Shown: positions 14,901-26,721 of the stretch, piece by piece | How the letters are laid out: every line of letters starts with the position of its first letter | Position numbering within the stretch: position 1 is the stretch's first letter | Assembly: GCA_964023205.1 (NCBI GenBank) | Contig: OZ026833.1 | Location: 4,090,965 to 4,154,964 of the forward strand | Length of the DNA stretch: 64,000 bases | Direction: 5' to 3' | DNA from: Lutraria lutraria | Lineage: Eukaryota; Mollusca; Bivalvia; Venerida; Mactridae | Notes under the pieces: model-generated | What the model was told of the DNA's origin: nothing | Database searches by the model: none | Seen by the model: the letters and a program-made list of their open reading frames with translations, nothing else | Made by a program: the position numbers and the translations under genes

Positions 14901-17564
14901 TTTCGCAATTAGAATTACGCAGCCAGTGTGTTATAATAGCATACGTCGGTAAAAAACACCTACAAGTAAGTTGGTACTAAGATTAATCAGTCATTTCTTT
15001 ATTGATTGAAGTATATTTATTTTTAGATTTAGGAAAGACACACAACAGTCCGAAATAAGTCCTCCGAAGGAAGTCAAATTAAGCGACATTTATCGCCCAA
15101 CAAATCTTGCCGGTCGATTTAAGGAACTGTTTGAACAAGAATGGGTTGAAGCCTTCGAAATTATTCAGGAAAATACTGGAGAGGATGAACCACAAGTCGT
15201 GAACATTTTACTTACGATTCTTACTGTGAGTAATAGTATTCTCGGATGATGATAGCTTATAAATATAATGAAGGATATTATTCTTACAGTTTTGATTTCT
15301 ATAAGTCTCCTTAATTTACCTGAAAGTTACAATAACCACTTCGGTGTAACATGTTGTGTGATGAACAAGTCGGAATAGATATTTAACTATCATGATCCGA
15401 TTTTCCATGGGAGATCTATTATTTGGCTTAAATTATGAATCATTGTTTACTGCAGAGAATCAAGCAATTCTGTGACAGTGAAAGCAATCAAGAACTTGAT
15501 GATATTCAGAAAGTCATAACACAATCCGATAAAGTGGTAAGTAAATCAGATAAGATATATCAACATGTTTAAGCGGTCTTTCGTCTTTTTACATGATTTT
15601 ATGTTCTTATATACCTGTTTTGGGTTGTAATAGTTTGTGGCGCCTTTGTTGTCTGTATGCTAAGTTATAATTCTTTGCGTGAGACTTTTCCTTGGAATAT
15701 ATTTGGTTTTCTAAAAACCTGATAAAGATTTTGTTTTCTGATATGGGACCACATTATGGGCTACATATTTTAACACGATAGATAATTTCTAAAAAAAACA
15801 TACATTTCAGCCAGGACTGCACTGTTTAAATGAAACGATGATCATTTTGTTTAATTGTCAAAATTTCTGATCATGCGTTTAAAACAATTGTTAAGTACTA
15901 CATGTGTAGGATATACTTTCAAGTGAATCATACGGCAAAACATCAGCGAAATATTTGAGTACAACTACTCATACAACTCTAGGTATTTATACTTGTGTTA
16001 ACTGTTTATTTAACAGAGACAAAGGGGCATGCCTGACTATGTGTCTGATAACAGCGATGACTGTTGGAAAGCTTCGTTAGATGAAAACAATAAGGAAATG
16101 TTCAAGGTACAATTACTATGTGTCCAAATATATTTGTGACAATTGTCTGTCAGTTTTGAACAGTTTTAATCAGTATTCCTTTCTAATTTTTACCTTTGTG
16201 ACTAGAGCATTACTTTCTATCACGTCGGTCCAGTTTTAAACCTCAAAGTAGCCAATGTTATGGATAGGAATGGAATTGGAGAGTCAATATAACTATGTTA
16301 ACTTAATTGACAACAGTCTGGTAGTCCTGTCTTTTAGGGAATTAAATTCAATTTCCATATGAAATGCATGCGAGCGACAGATTACCCTGTCTTCTAACTC
16401 TCGTTATTAACAAATTTATAACCGCTAACAATTTGGTGCGTACATAATATTGTTTCAGAAATATCAAACAGTGTTGAAGAATGGTGCAGCTGAATATGTA
16501 GAGTATGAACAAATGGTTGAGGACTACTCAAAGAAGTGCTTAGAAACTAGCTGGTTAATGGCAGTATGTACAAAATGGAGTCATTATCGAATATATGTCT
16601 TAATTTTAATAGAATGAACAATAAGTAAGGACGTACGGCTCTTTTTCAGTTGAAATATGAACTAAGCATCTGAACATGAACTTAACAACAATCTCTCTCC
16701 CTTGCTCACAATGTATATGGCCACAATGTCTCGGCTAAGTTCGATTATGGGCGAAATCGGACAATAACTTATTTATGAGTTATGGGCCCTTGAATTACAA
16801 AATTTGCTATATTTAGCTTGTTTACACTCTAGCGCCTTCATTTATTCACCAATCCTAATCATATTTTCAGTAAATGTGTATAACCAACAGATCTTGGACA
16901 AGTTCGATTATGGGCGGAATCGGACCTAAACTTCAAGAGTTATGGACCATTGACTTTGAAAATTAGCTATATTTTAGCTTGTTTACACTCTAGCGCCTTC
17001 ATTTATTCACCGATCCTAATAATATTTACAATGAATGTATATGACCTTATGGTTTTGAACAAGTTCAGTTATGGGTGGAAACGGACCACAACTTCAAGAG
17101 TTATGGGCCATTTGAATAGAAAATTTGCTACGTTTTAGCTTGTTTAACAGTATTATAACTTCATTGTTGGTTTTGATATCAAAATCTACGTAAAAATGAG
17201 TTTTACGAGATGGAAACTATATTACCTGGTCATTAATTATTGTACCTTTATTCTCAGGTGAGCGATAAAGGGCCATCGTGGCCCTCTTGTTAATCTTAAC
17301 TTCTATGAACAAAAATATTTCATTCGTTTCAGAATCAGGTAACCAATCGTGTTTGCTCCTGAACCGACATCCGGTTCTACATTTTCCTCTGATGAATACA
17401 ACACCACGTATACTGAGAGCGGTACCACGGTTGACTACCTTGTTTGGCCAGCTTTGTTGTTGGGCGAATATGGTCCTGTGCTTTCCAAAGGGGTGGTTGA
17501 ATCCAGTGAATCTACGGAAGGCGATCAAGTTGATGGGAGTAAAAGAAGAAAGAAAACAATTTAG
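2938..17564 (+). CDS. Mieap/SPATA18-like long coiled-coil gene, 5' partial, probably decaying
   Basis: Mieap (mitochondria-eating protein) takes part in mitochondrial quality control. Exons read by eye: 2938-3198, 4484-4810, 5185-5502, 5903-6214, 6618-6923, 8087-8428, 10992-11150, 11698-11958, 12240-12512, 12784-13062, 15027-15225, 15456-15536, 16017-16106, 16459-16563, 17333-17564. The first ten are all multiples of 3 and all phase 2 at both ends, and encode Lys/Glu/Gln-rich coiled coil. Exon 15027 has RPTNLAGRFKELFEQEW, exon 16459 ends KKCLETSWLMA, and the last exon carries VDYLVWPALLLGE and GPVLSKGVVE; together these fit the C-terminal MIEAP domain. The model exceeds 1,100 residues, against about 540 for human SPATA18, because coiled-coil exons were duplicated (4484 and 5903 are close copies). 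The 5' start is uncertain: ATG 2939 directly follows an acceptor. Odd points: a GC donor at 12513 and a frameshift in the last exon. The family call is from memory of the domain. Confidence 0.75.
3553..3857 (+). pseudogene. Dead duplicate of a Mieap-like coiled-coil exon
   Basis: After an AG acceptor at 3551-3552 this segment aligns with exons 4484-4810 and 5903-6214: all start with LQ-K/N-x-S and go on with D-x-E-V-x-DL and a DEQ motif. Here codon 6 is a stop (TAA). The frame then shifts near 3690-3710, after which EQRVQDLLK matches EQRIQVLLK of the live copy. The length, 305 nt, is not a multiple of 3, unlike every live sister exon. A possible donor (GTATAA) remains at 3858. I infer an exon copy that has lost function and is now intronic. 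Confidence 0.75.
8628..9086. mobile_element. Possible MITE with 13-bp terminal inverted repeats
   Basis: The left end GGCTCTTTCACAT and right end ATGTGAAAGAGCC are perfect inverted repeats, enclosing about 430 bp in an intron of the Mieap-like gene. The inside has only short open frames with no recognised transposase. No clear target-site duplication is seen, so the call rests on the termini. Confidence 0.45.
10143..10331. mobile_element. Possible short mariner-like MITE
   Basis: The segment starts with GAGGGGTGATCCAGAAATAA and ends with ACCCCTC, so the outer 7 bp are inverted. The left end resembles mariner-type ends with an outer GAGGGGT. It is only about 190 bp, has no transposase, and the inverted match beyond the first bases is weak. 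It lies in an intron of the Mieap-like gene. Confidence 0.35.
13556..14602 (-). mobile_element. 5'-truncated, dead CR1/L2-like LINE (reverse transcriptase C-terminus)
   Basis: Read on the minus strand in three frames with shifts between them: PQGSVLGP at about 14580-14600, then FYADASQLYMHLP, a motif containing KTELF, then the block with SRLDYCNALLYG (14022-14249), then HWLP-like remnants, LTRTYKALDGQSP and PTLWNSLPSSVR (13765-13956). The 3' end has the GCGCTATATAAG motif and an ATT-rich tail at 13556-13600, as is usual for CR1/L2-like elements. The catalytic YADD box reads YADA, and stops and frameshifts make it inactive. It sits in the intron between exons 12784-13062 and 15027-15225 of the Mieap-like gene, in opposite orientation. 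Confidence 0.85.
16735..17295. repeat. Three tandem ~170-bp copies plus a GGGCCAT-type tail
   Basis: Three diverged copies each contain AAGTTCGATTATGGGCG, then GAGTTATGGGCC, then TTAGCTTGTTTACACTCTAG (the third copy is shorter). A GGTGAGCGATAAAGGGCCAT segment follows at about 17258-17293, ending CCCTCTTGTT. A related AACAAGAGGGCCA stretch occurs near 37187 in inverted sense. The block occupies the last intron of the Mieap-like gene, directly before its final exon. Confidence 0.7.
17333..17564 (+). pseudogene. Frameshifted last exon of the Mieap-like gene
   Basis: The acceptor TTTCAG ends at 17332. Exon 16459-16563 ends in phase 0, so reading continues AAT CAG GTA ACC and reaches TGA at 17360-17362 after nine codons. 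The conserved MIEAP C-terminus (FAPEPTSGS, then TTVDYLVWPALLLGE, then GPVLSKGVV) is in a different frame, open from 17343 to the TAG at 17562-17564, with TAA at 17340-17342 just before it. A 2-nt loss (or 1-nt gain) around 17339-17342 explains this. An assembly error is the main alternative. Confidence 0.65.
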
Positions 17565-17715
17565 TTGTTCATATATGTACCATTATATGCGTCGTTGCAT
17601 CGTGATGTATCTGTAAAAGATAATCGCATTATTATCATTCCATATTTGTTACTGGGATTTTCTTAATGTGTTTTATTTCTAGGAATCCATTTAGACCCAT
17701 ATCTTTTCACGTTTG

Positions 17716-17721
17716 AATAAA
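17716..17721 (+). promoter_or_regulatory. Possible poly(A) signal of the Mieap-like gene
   Basis: AATAAA lies about 150 nt after the last in-frame stop of the final exon. Other AATAAA copies follow near 18020, so the exact site used is unknown. Confidence 0.4.
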
Positions 17722-18799
17722 CGATCAGATACTCTTCAGAAGGGATAACGTAAATTCACATTGTTTGAAAAGTGCGATCTTTTATTTGTTTAATTTCTGG
17801 GAGATTTGTGTTGAAGAGTTCCTTACCAATAGTATATGTGGATCCAAACTCAGGCGTCATCTACTGACATCAAGTACCTGTAGTACAATCAGGTAATACA
17901 GTTTAGTCAAGAAAAGCTACTTGGGTATTATCATCCTGTAATTGTTTTGTAGATTTTTGGTTTTTTTTTAGATTTTATAAAAAAAATCACATTTCAGTTT
18001 TAAATGTAGTTATTAAATTAAATAAATGTATTTTTAAGGTTTGCTTTGTATTATCAATTTTTTTAGATTGGTTTTTTTAGAAAATCACATTGTAATTCTG
18101 TAAATATGCATATATAATTATATATATTTTTTTAATCCTGCTGCTAGCTTTATATGGAATCAGCTCTGGTTTCTTATTTCTATATTTATTACTATTTAGC
18201 ACTTTTAGTAAATCAAGACTGACACATACATTTGTTAAAATATGTAGACAAAACTTAAGATTTTGCATGTTCGCGTGGAATCAATTACTTGTACAATTAT
18301 TGACAGTTAAGCAGTTATTTTATATCAATATCTTAAAATGTACATAGTGTCGTATCAATTAATTAATATCATCTGATTAATTATTATTATATACATGTAT
18401 TCCCTGTATTGTTTTCTGAATAGTTTTGAGCACTATTCTCACCAATATTAGTACTTAATGTTTTCTATGTATGTATGTATCAGATTCATTAAACGGACGC
18501 ACTAATTCATTTCATACAGTCTGTACTCTTTTATACGTCAGTATAAATTCTACATTCAGATGCATTTGTTTCATAAGGGTCTATATTTTCCATTCTCTTA
18601 TTTCGCTGAAATATATATTTGTATGTATGTATAACTTTGATACAATATGAGAAATAAACGCACCATTGGTAGTATTTGATTTGTTATATAAAATTCTGTA
18701 ATCTTTTCTTCGTCGGTATAATAACTAGTTTCTGATTCTTTGCTTCATTGTGGTCGATATTCTTTATTCTCATATTTTATATTGTCAAATGTTGACTTT

Positions 18800-18930
18800 C
18801 CGGCTTTAACGATGAGTGTTACCCCAAGTGTACACCTGGATAGAACAACCGACCTCCTGTGAGCTAGCTTGGTAGCTTCCTTAGACGTGAAATTTGGTTC
18901 CTGGTCCGATTCAGACTCGCATCCATGTTT
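18800..18930. repeat. Interspersed repeat family R1, copy 1
   Basis: It contains ACACCTGGATAGAACAACCG, then GTGAGCTAGCTTGG, then GTGAAATTTGGTTC. The same order of blocks is seen at 39970-40075, and a more diverged copy at 38735-38835, both inside AIFM1 introns. Confidence 0.55.
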
Positions 18931-20048
18931 GAAGTACAAGGGAAATAACAAAACTATCTGTTCTGACTGACAACGTCGGTAGAGTTGTTCCATGTAATGT
19001 TATATCTTGTTACCTCTTCATAGTTTGGAGATGGATTTTTCAAATACTTTTTTTATAATTATTTTTGTTAATTGTCGCTTTGATTGGTTATGACGTATAC
19101 ATATAATTAATAAATCACTATAGGAGAAATGTTTCTACATTTTGTATTTGATTATATACTAGTAACCATTCAACTAAAGTCCCACACGGCGAAAACTATC
19201 GTTTGTGCTATATATTACTGAAAGAACAAGGAATTTGCTTATCTTTTAAATTCTTATTTTAAACTGACAAAACTCCAGAATGACGTTATAAAATTCAGAT
19301 AATGCAACCTTGCTAATTTCGATTTTAGTTTAGCTATTCTTGAAATAATTCAAAGTAATCCCTGTCGTATGCTTCAGCGTAATTTTTGTATCGGCAAAAT
19401 GTTACCACTGGATGGATTTGCGAAAATGCATAACAATAATTCGTAAAGCACTAGCAATACTACAAAGCCAGCCATCAAAATTCCTCTCAGTGCTTTGATA
19501 TTATAAATGTAACTTGAGCTCTCAATATTAATTCAACATTACACAGCTCTGTCCGTATCGTTTATATCAAAGGTAATTACTTTTTAACAGAAATGATTTA
19601 CTGTATGTGTCAAACGATTGTAAAAGAAATTCATTTTTAAAGTACACAATGATTTCAATACAAGTTACCACAGTAAACTTTATTTTAATTATGTCTTTCA
19701 ACTTAACCATTTCTAAAAAATATTCTACTGAAAAAAATAGGTCGCTTTCGTTGTATAAAGAACGTTAGCAGTGTACGTTAGGTAATATGAACTGTTTTAT
19801 ACTACGTGAACATTCGTACAGTGCGTGCTCGGTAGTAAATATAGAATACTGTGTTATACTGTGACCGTGTTTAAGTGTTTTATAGAGAATGGTGTGTGTG
19901 AACTAACTTGTCAGGTTGAAGACATAAATTTAACTATCGTATTATCTCGTTTGCATTTTATACGTTTATTGGAGGAATGGGATTAGTTAAGGAAGGTAGG
20001 TTTGGCAGTTCTTTTAGTACATATTGTATGATACCCTGTGAGTAGATG

Positions 20049-20417
20049 TCAATATTCTGTGTGATGGATGTTGCGATGTCTTTGAATATTCAGCCATTGT
20101 ATACGAAAATAAGGCAGTTCACTGGAAAAATATTTGACAACATTATCATCATCCAGAATGCAGGATGTAATCAGCAGATAGTTAAAAAGGAGCTTTGTTT
20201 TATTGAATGCTTTGCAGAATTTGTCAGCAAATTCGATCGCTTTTTTGTTATGTTGGGTTAAACATGTGGAATTGTTGCAATCAACGATGTAGAAGTGTGT
20301 GGTATATATTCCATTTACTGTGCTCATTTTGATTAAACAGGTGCCTGTGTGTTCCATAAGACTGGTCTGTGTGTCATGTCGTCCCTCATACTTGCTCAAT
20401 GCCACATCTTGTATCAT
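20049..20417 (-). mobile_element. Weak retroelement-like fragment (possible protease region)
   Basis: A 122-codon open frame on the minus strand has the order YEGR, then TGTCLIKM, then NGIYTTHFYIVDCNN. This resembles the region after the aspartic protease of Gypsy-type retroelements, where a Y-x-G segment is followed by a beta-rich F-x-V/I-V-D motif. No reverse transcriptase or LTR is seen around it. The match is by general pattern only; it may be chance. Confidence 0.25.
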
Positions 20418-21089
20418 TGTATGTTGCTTAATTATTACATAACGTACCGAAATGTGCAGTCGTTTAACGCGTCAAACCGTCAAATTTCCGTCGTCCTTTG
20501 TTCATGGCTATGTTAAATTCAGTCCTGCTTATAACAGTTAAGTTTTCCATTATTTTGATAATACACACTGTATCTCTGTACATGCAACTACGTATGAAGA
20601 TATGAAATAAATGAAAAAAATACGTATAATTATGTAGATGAATTAGAATTTGACGCACGGCTGGTCATTTACACATCATATTGATAAAAAACTTGGAAGA
20701 TACGGTAATAGCTTTGAGTGTTTGTCGTATAATGTTAATCTCGTTCTATCGCCATGTGATGCGACTTATGGAAGAATTGAGAATCGATAGGGTTGTGCAT
20801 TAATGTACAAATTGGACGCGTTTATTGTATTGGGAAACAACAGCGACAGATAAAAATAAGAGAAGCCTATCATGTTACGGAACCTGATACAAAGTTTAAT
20901 CTCGATCATTGCGCAGATTAGACCTTCATATATCGACCTAACTGCACTTTTTCAGAGCAATTACTTCCGTTATAAGGTCAAATTTTTTATGGTTGTAGTG
21001 CTTTATTGACGACTGTAAATAAGTTCTTACCCATAAACGCCTAACACTTGTCAGTTTTTGCGGAGCCAAAAACGACTTAAAGTAAATAA

Positions 21090-21275
21090 AGGTGTTTAAT
21101 CAGTCATTGATATTAGTTAGGCCCTAAAAATATATTTGTTTGTTGTTACATGCTTATTAAAATAGGATTGGGTGGTACGTATTTTTGGCCTTTGAAAGCG
21201 TGCGGAAAAGTAAAATGAGATAATGGATGTACAGTATGTCGGGTAACCAGAAACAACAAATGTTAGGCCTTTTCA
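21090..21275. repeat. Interspersed repeat family R2, copy 1
   Basis: The order of CATGCTTATTAAAATAGGAT, GGAAAA and GGTAACCAGAAACAA is repeated at about 29640-29760. The two copies are diverged and share no open frame. Confidence 0.5.
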
Positions 21276-21649
21276 GAACTATATGGACATCACTTTAGTG
21301 GTACTGGATTAAAGACAAGAATAAACAAATCAAATGAGTTTTTGAGTATTCAAGAGGATATAGCGGAGATTTTAAATCGACTAAGATCTCGTCAATGATT
21401 TAAACACGTTTTGTAAAACTGCGTCTGCTTGTGTTAGCTTTAGATCACATGCTTGTAACTTGATATTGTAGTTTGACCCACATTCGCGTCTGTTTTAATG
21501 TATTTACAAAAAAACTTAATTCACATGTACATTTGAAACACGTGTTCAGTGCTTTGGCAGCGTTAAAATTGTAAGTTTTTGTTTAATTTGGCAAAATACC
21601 GTTTGAAGGGTCTCCCATACTAGCATTAAGCGGAGCGTTTGTTGTACTA

Positions 21650-22075
21650 TGCTGTTTGCTTCTACTGCTACCGTTGTTGTTGCTGATGTTGTTGTTACTG
21701 CTGCTGTTTTTGCTGTACTGTTGTTGTTATTATTATTGTTGATGATGATGCTGATGATAATGCTGATTATCATTATTCTGTTGATGTTGTTGCTGCCGTT
21801 GTTGCTGCTGTTGTTGCTGTTATTGTCGTTGTTGTCGTTGTTGTTATTGTCGTTGTTGTTGTTGCTGCTGCTGCTGTTGTTGTTGCTGATGCTGCTGTTG
21901 TTGTGGTCGTCGTCGTCGTTGTTGTTGTTGTTGTTGATGCTGATGTTGTTGTTATTGCTGCTGCTATTGTTGTTGTTGTTTCTTCTGCCGCTGTTGTTGT
22001 TGTTGCAGCTGTTGTTGATGGTGTTTGCTGCTGCTGCTGTTGCTGCTGCTGCTGTCGCTGCTGCTGTCGCTTTTA
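21650..22075. repeat. Long imperfect trinucleotide repeat, (GTT/GCT/GTC)n
   Basis: About 425 bp are almost wholly triplets of the form GTT, GCT, GTC or GAT. All phases stay open by composition: the plus strand reads Leu/Val-rich and the minus strand Asn/Ser/Asp/Ala-rich. No splice or family signal supports translation. Confidence 0.9.
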
Positions 22076-22843
22076 TTGTTATTCGGACAAATGAATATTG
22101 ATAACATTTCTTTTTGTGGTCCAAACAAAATGATCATACATTAGATTAAATCGAGTGATTTACATATCACACATGCAGTATTGACTATTTTGTACGGCTT
22201 TGTCTCAGGTTGTGAAAATGTTAACTTATATATCTATCGTCAAGATACAAGTGAACTGTTCTATTCAGCCAAATAGTTTTATGTTTAATATTAACCTTCT
22301 ATTCCGTGTCTTTGAGGACTATTTATTGCGTAGATTCAGCTACAAACAACACAAACTAATTCATAAAGAACCTACAACACACTGTAACAGAATTACTTCA
22401 GTGAAAAACTTGAGAGATTTTCCACGTATGTGCCGTGAATTCTAACATGATGAAAACAATATCTTGGCAGTATGTATTCATGAGATGCTGATGTTATCAA
22501 TCAGACATCTGTATGACTGTCAAACATGATATCTCTACTAGCGGATCCGAAGGGGGAGTCACTAAACTCTAAAAAAAATAATGTTTATTTCAATGATATT
22601 GGATTGTAAACGCATACAAGACGTAAGGTACTGTATAACGCGGACGTTAAGAACACATTTGGAACCAACAAGAACGGTCTTAAAATCAAGGTAGTTAAAT
22701 TTGGAAACATAGACAAAATCAATGAAAAACGATCTGAATACGTGTACTTATACAAGTGGTCGCATGAATAAGGGGTCGTTATATGCAGGTGTTCGCTGCA
22801 TGAAGTTACACTGTATATCATGCAATACGTTTTATTATTACAA

Positions 22844-22873
22844 TAGAGAGAGAGAGAGGGAGATAGAGAGGGA
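22844..22873. repeat. (GA)n microsatellite
   Basis: A short imperfect run of GA dinucleotides. Confidence 0.8.
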
Positions 22874-23381
22874 TCAGTGAGGGAGAGCACTGTGTTTTAT
22901 AACCACTTGTTATATTCAAATGCACGAGCGTATGTGCGTAAGTTATACTCGCTCATCTGTACGAATTCGTCCCAACTAAAGTCACTATTAACATGTCAAC
23001 ACTAAGCGTTTGGTTTTTTCACGCTTGCGAATAAACGGTACTTTCATTATATTATATACATGATAAATATAGTACATGTACATCACTTATATATGAACAC
23101 TTATAAATGGCCTGTGTCCTGGTCCCGAGGTTAAAAAACTTGAGGACAGTCTCCAAGCTAAGTATTATGGTTGAACAGATAGAGCTGATTAATGATTTAA
23201 TACACGTTAAGATCAACTATGATGTCAGACGAATGTATCAAAACTATAATTATTATATCATCATGTTTAACTTAGAAATATTAAAAAACTAGATATGAGA
23301 GTTTGGAGACCGATCTCAAGCTTTATAACCTCAAATCCAGGCTGTGTCTCACCTCCGCTCAATAAAACATCTTTTCGAGCT

Positions 23382-23482
23382 TTCGCAGCATTTCGATGGT
23401 TCAGCGCAACACTGTCGTAACTCATACTGAAATAAGAACAAGTTACGACAGTGTTGCACTGAGCCTTCGAAATGTTGTGAAG
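23382..23482. mobile_element. Palindromic element, copy 1 (related to 49592-49667)
   Basis: Long inverted arms (about 40 bp each) surround a short loop near TCATACTGAAATAAGAACA. The inner arms TCAGCGCAACACTGTCGTAA and TTACGACAGTGTTGCACTGA are almost perfect, and the match extends outward through CATTTCGA and TCGAAATG. The 76-bp element in the 35-bp satellite has the same inner arms and loop, so this is a dispersed family and not a chance hairpin. Confidence 0.75.
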
Positions 23483-24609
23483 ATGAAAATTTGTAATAAA
23501 TTTGTAATAAAGAACAAAAGCATGAGCGTATAAATGTAACATGAGAATAGTGTAAGATCATAAGTTTATGTAAATGAGGTTTACATTTCTTGTATGGAAT
23601 TTGTACAAAACCTTTTCATATATCTAGAGAAGATATATGAACATGATCGAATATGATAATCAGTTAATATTAGTTCGTCTGTACAAACAAGAATGAAAAC
23701 AACATATCATATGATTGTATAGTTTACAGTGACAGTTTGACGGTTGAGATACGCTGAACATTTGAAGCAGAGGTTTTCTTTTAAGGTGAATATTTATTCT
23801 TTTAAAGACGAATACAATACACACGAACATGGTCACATATTACATGGATACAATGAAAATAAGCATAATTTGTACAAACGTTTTACTAAATAAAGGGTTG
23901 CATTGAATTTACAACAGGATATACATAGAGGATGAAAGAAAATCGTGTTATGTTACCACTGAGCTTAACCTTTAAAATTTGCATAATTTATGTATAAATG
24001 ACTTGATCCGAAAGCGGAAGTTTTGTGAATAAAAAATGGCAGTTGAAGACTATCGAGGTAAATTATGTGATATTTTGTTTTAATTCTTATTTTTGCATTT
24101 TTAAATTTACTTTTGGCTATAATAAAAAAATGGCATCACTCTTTTTTAAAGTTAAGAAATGTGTTAAATGTGTTCATATCGAGTGTACAATCAAGTGCGT
24201 ATATTTATAAATCATGAGTAGGGTATTTAATTCATTCCCATCATTTAAGTTAATTTGATAGCTTAAGCCAACAAATGGTGGGATTTTTAAAAAGTAAACA
24301 TGGCACTTTCATAGATGAAGCCAAGTCTCCTAAAAACTCAATTTTTCCTTCGTTTTATGATGATTAATTTGGAACCAAGTACATTATGTTTATCTTCATT
24401 TCTGAAATCTCTGTAATGCAAATAAATTGTGAAAACAACAATAAAAAATTATTTGATATGTTCAAGATGATTGACACTGTCTACGGCTTACAAGTGTCAA
24501 TGACAAGTGGTCAATAAAAGTCATTTTAGTTATACATATATATATGCATGTGTGATAATTTCTTACGTCATGTTTGTTCAATGATAATTTTTATCGTATG
24601 TACGATAAA

Positions 24610-24778
24610 AGCTCTGAAAACCGGACACATTGAAAACCGGAAATGTCTGAAAATCGGATGGTTTTTCAAGTTAATTTTTTTAAGAATTCATCTAAAGTTC
24701 TCTGAAAATTGGAATTCTCGGAAAACCGGAATTAGTTCAGTTCGGAAGAGGTACGATTTTCATGGGTTTTACTGTACA
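24610..24778. repeat. Interspersed repeat family R3, copy 1
   Basis: It contains several GAAAACCGGA motifs and ends near GGGTTTTACTGTA. A shorter relative at about 58952-59032 has GAAAACCGGAATTC and ends GGGTTTACTGT. Confidence 0.6.
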
Positions 24779-24992
24779 TGTTTAAAAAAATATTCTGAAT
24801 AAACTTATAAATTTGCAATTACACGATGCTTATGTATAATTAGGTTAACAATACTAGATATACGTGTATTTTCTTGTGTTGCTTGCGCCATTATTATGTT
24901 CACATTCGGTTGACTTGTTTGTACAAAGTGGTGCATTGCAACATTGAACGGGAACCGGTTTACATCTGGGGTTACAATTGTACAATGCAATA

Positions 24993-25175
24993 CATTAAAA
25001 CCAGTGTTAGTGGCCATCTCCGAATAAAGGTCACCCTGTGAATAAAGGCCGTTCTTTGAAAACCCTTAATTTATTAAATTTAGAACAAAATTACATCAGA
25101 ATAAAGGCCACCTGTCAATAAGGGCCATACTATTTCTTTTCCAATGATGACCTTTTGCTGACAGTTTTGACTGTA
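24993..25175. mobile_element. MITE family M1, copy 1
   Basis: Copies of this family begin TACAGTCAAACCTGTGTTAG, contain AATAAAGGCCAC blocks in both orientations, and end near TTTTGACTGTA, so the ends are inverted repeats flanked by TA. This copy has lost part of the left end but keeps CAGTTTTGACTGTA on the right. Confidence 0.75.
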
Positions 25176-25367
25176 GTTGAAAACATTATTCAATGTAAGG
25201 CGGGTAATATTTACATAAATAACTTACGTAATTCATGCAACGTCAAGAACATGTGTTGCTTGTAGAAAATCCTCGTATTTATTAAATGTTTGTACCGTGG
25301 TAGTATATTGCATTTCATAAAATGATGGTTAAAGACACAACTTCCGATCAGACTGTCGGATGCAAAT

Positions 25368-25371
<4 letters not shown>

Positions 25372-25412
<41 letters not shown>
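25372..25412. repeat. (CT)n microsatellite
   Basis: About 20 uninterrupted CT dinucleotides. Confidence 0.95.
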
Positions 25413-25413
<1 letters not shown>

Positions 25414-26721
25414 AATTGTTTTATCAGTGATAAACATACAGTGAATGCTGACTTACTGTACTAAATCTATAAATAGCTGAAGCAGACGATGGGTTTAAAC
25501 CATATAAACTCCTCCCTCTAATTTCTGTTATAAATTGTTTTGAAAATATAAGACCCTTAATCTTCGTACATTTTGAAGTTTCTTATCTGGACTGATAAAA
25601 GAATCATTTTGCTTCATTCAGAATTGTTTTCAGTGATTAAAAACACCACTTAATATCAATGTTTTAAAAAAAATCTCTCCCTGAGCTGAAAACAGTATAA
25701 AAATCAAGGGAAACACGCACCAGCCATTACTTACCTTTTATACCCATGTTGGGGGTTTAAGTGGATTACTGTTACAACTTCGTGTTGTAAGTGAAGCTGA
25801 TCCCATTATTTTGCTTCATTACTTTCTCATAATACTTAATGACATTCGCATGCAAAAGTTTTATTTCTGGTGCGCATTACGATCATTTTACGATGCATGA
25901 AAAACAGAATAGGCGTTAGTGTATTTGCATTTCTATCTACAATCTTATAACACTTTAACGCTTACGTTCCTATTTGGATATTCTTTCAAACTGAGTCTTA
26001 AACTTGTATTGAAATCAAAATATAACAGAATCAAACACTTGCTTAAATATATTTACAACATGTATGCAATCCTACAACTGACACCGATCTGTGTGATACA
26101 GACGCTTGCCTTGTTTGGCATAGTTCTTACAACACAATGACTGGAGGCGAATCTGATATTTCTATGATAATAAATACAGATGCATGAATTAATAAAACAC
26201 GTGTATTAATAACTAACATGCATTCCGCAACTTTTCTTAGCATTACAACGAAAAAGTGCATGAATTTATATTTGTTATTGTTACACAACGATTTGTTTTT
26301 ATAGCCTAGTACACGTCTATGCTTACATCTTTATTTAAGACGAGTTGGTAAATACTAACTAAGATCCCTGTATAGTATGGACTGCCCCATTGTTTACAGT
26401 ACTTGCGGAGTATGGACTATGTCTAGAATTCTTGGACTGTCCCACTGTTTCGAGTTCTTGCATAGTAACGTTGGTCGCATCGTTTAGGGTTCTTGCATGA
26501 TATGGACTGCCCCCACCGTCGTAGTTCGTGCATAATATGAGTTGTTGCATGGTCTAGAGTTGTGTCTCATTACTTCTGTTGTGTAATGGATTCAAATGTT
26601 GCTTCAGTTAGCTCGTATGACAGTGATTTCACTATAAATTATGTTACATTGCCTTATTGTGTAGACCTTGTTCTATAATTATACGATGTATAACAATTGC
26701 TGTAATTATATTTCAGACAAC

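Larger units (their letters stand above)
17722..26716. other. Nine-kilobase stretch without a recognised gene
   Basis: It holds AT-rich unique sequence, diverged repeats, a trinucleotide block, a palindromic element and MITE copies (listed separately). Apart from a weak retroelement-like minus-strand frame at 20049-20417, no open frame shows a family motif or plausible splice context. Upstream (5' UTR) exons of the dispanin gene at 26722 could lie in its right part. Confidence 0.5.

Noticed and set aside
21546..22124. Asn/Ser-rich (minus) and Leu/Val-rich (plus) open frames
   Set aside because: They result from the trinucleotide repeat, which lacks stops by composition.
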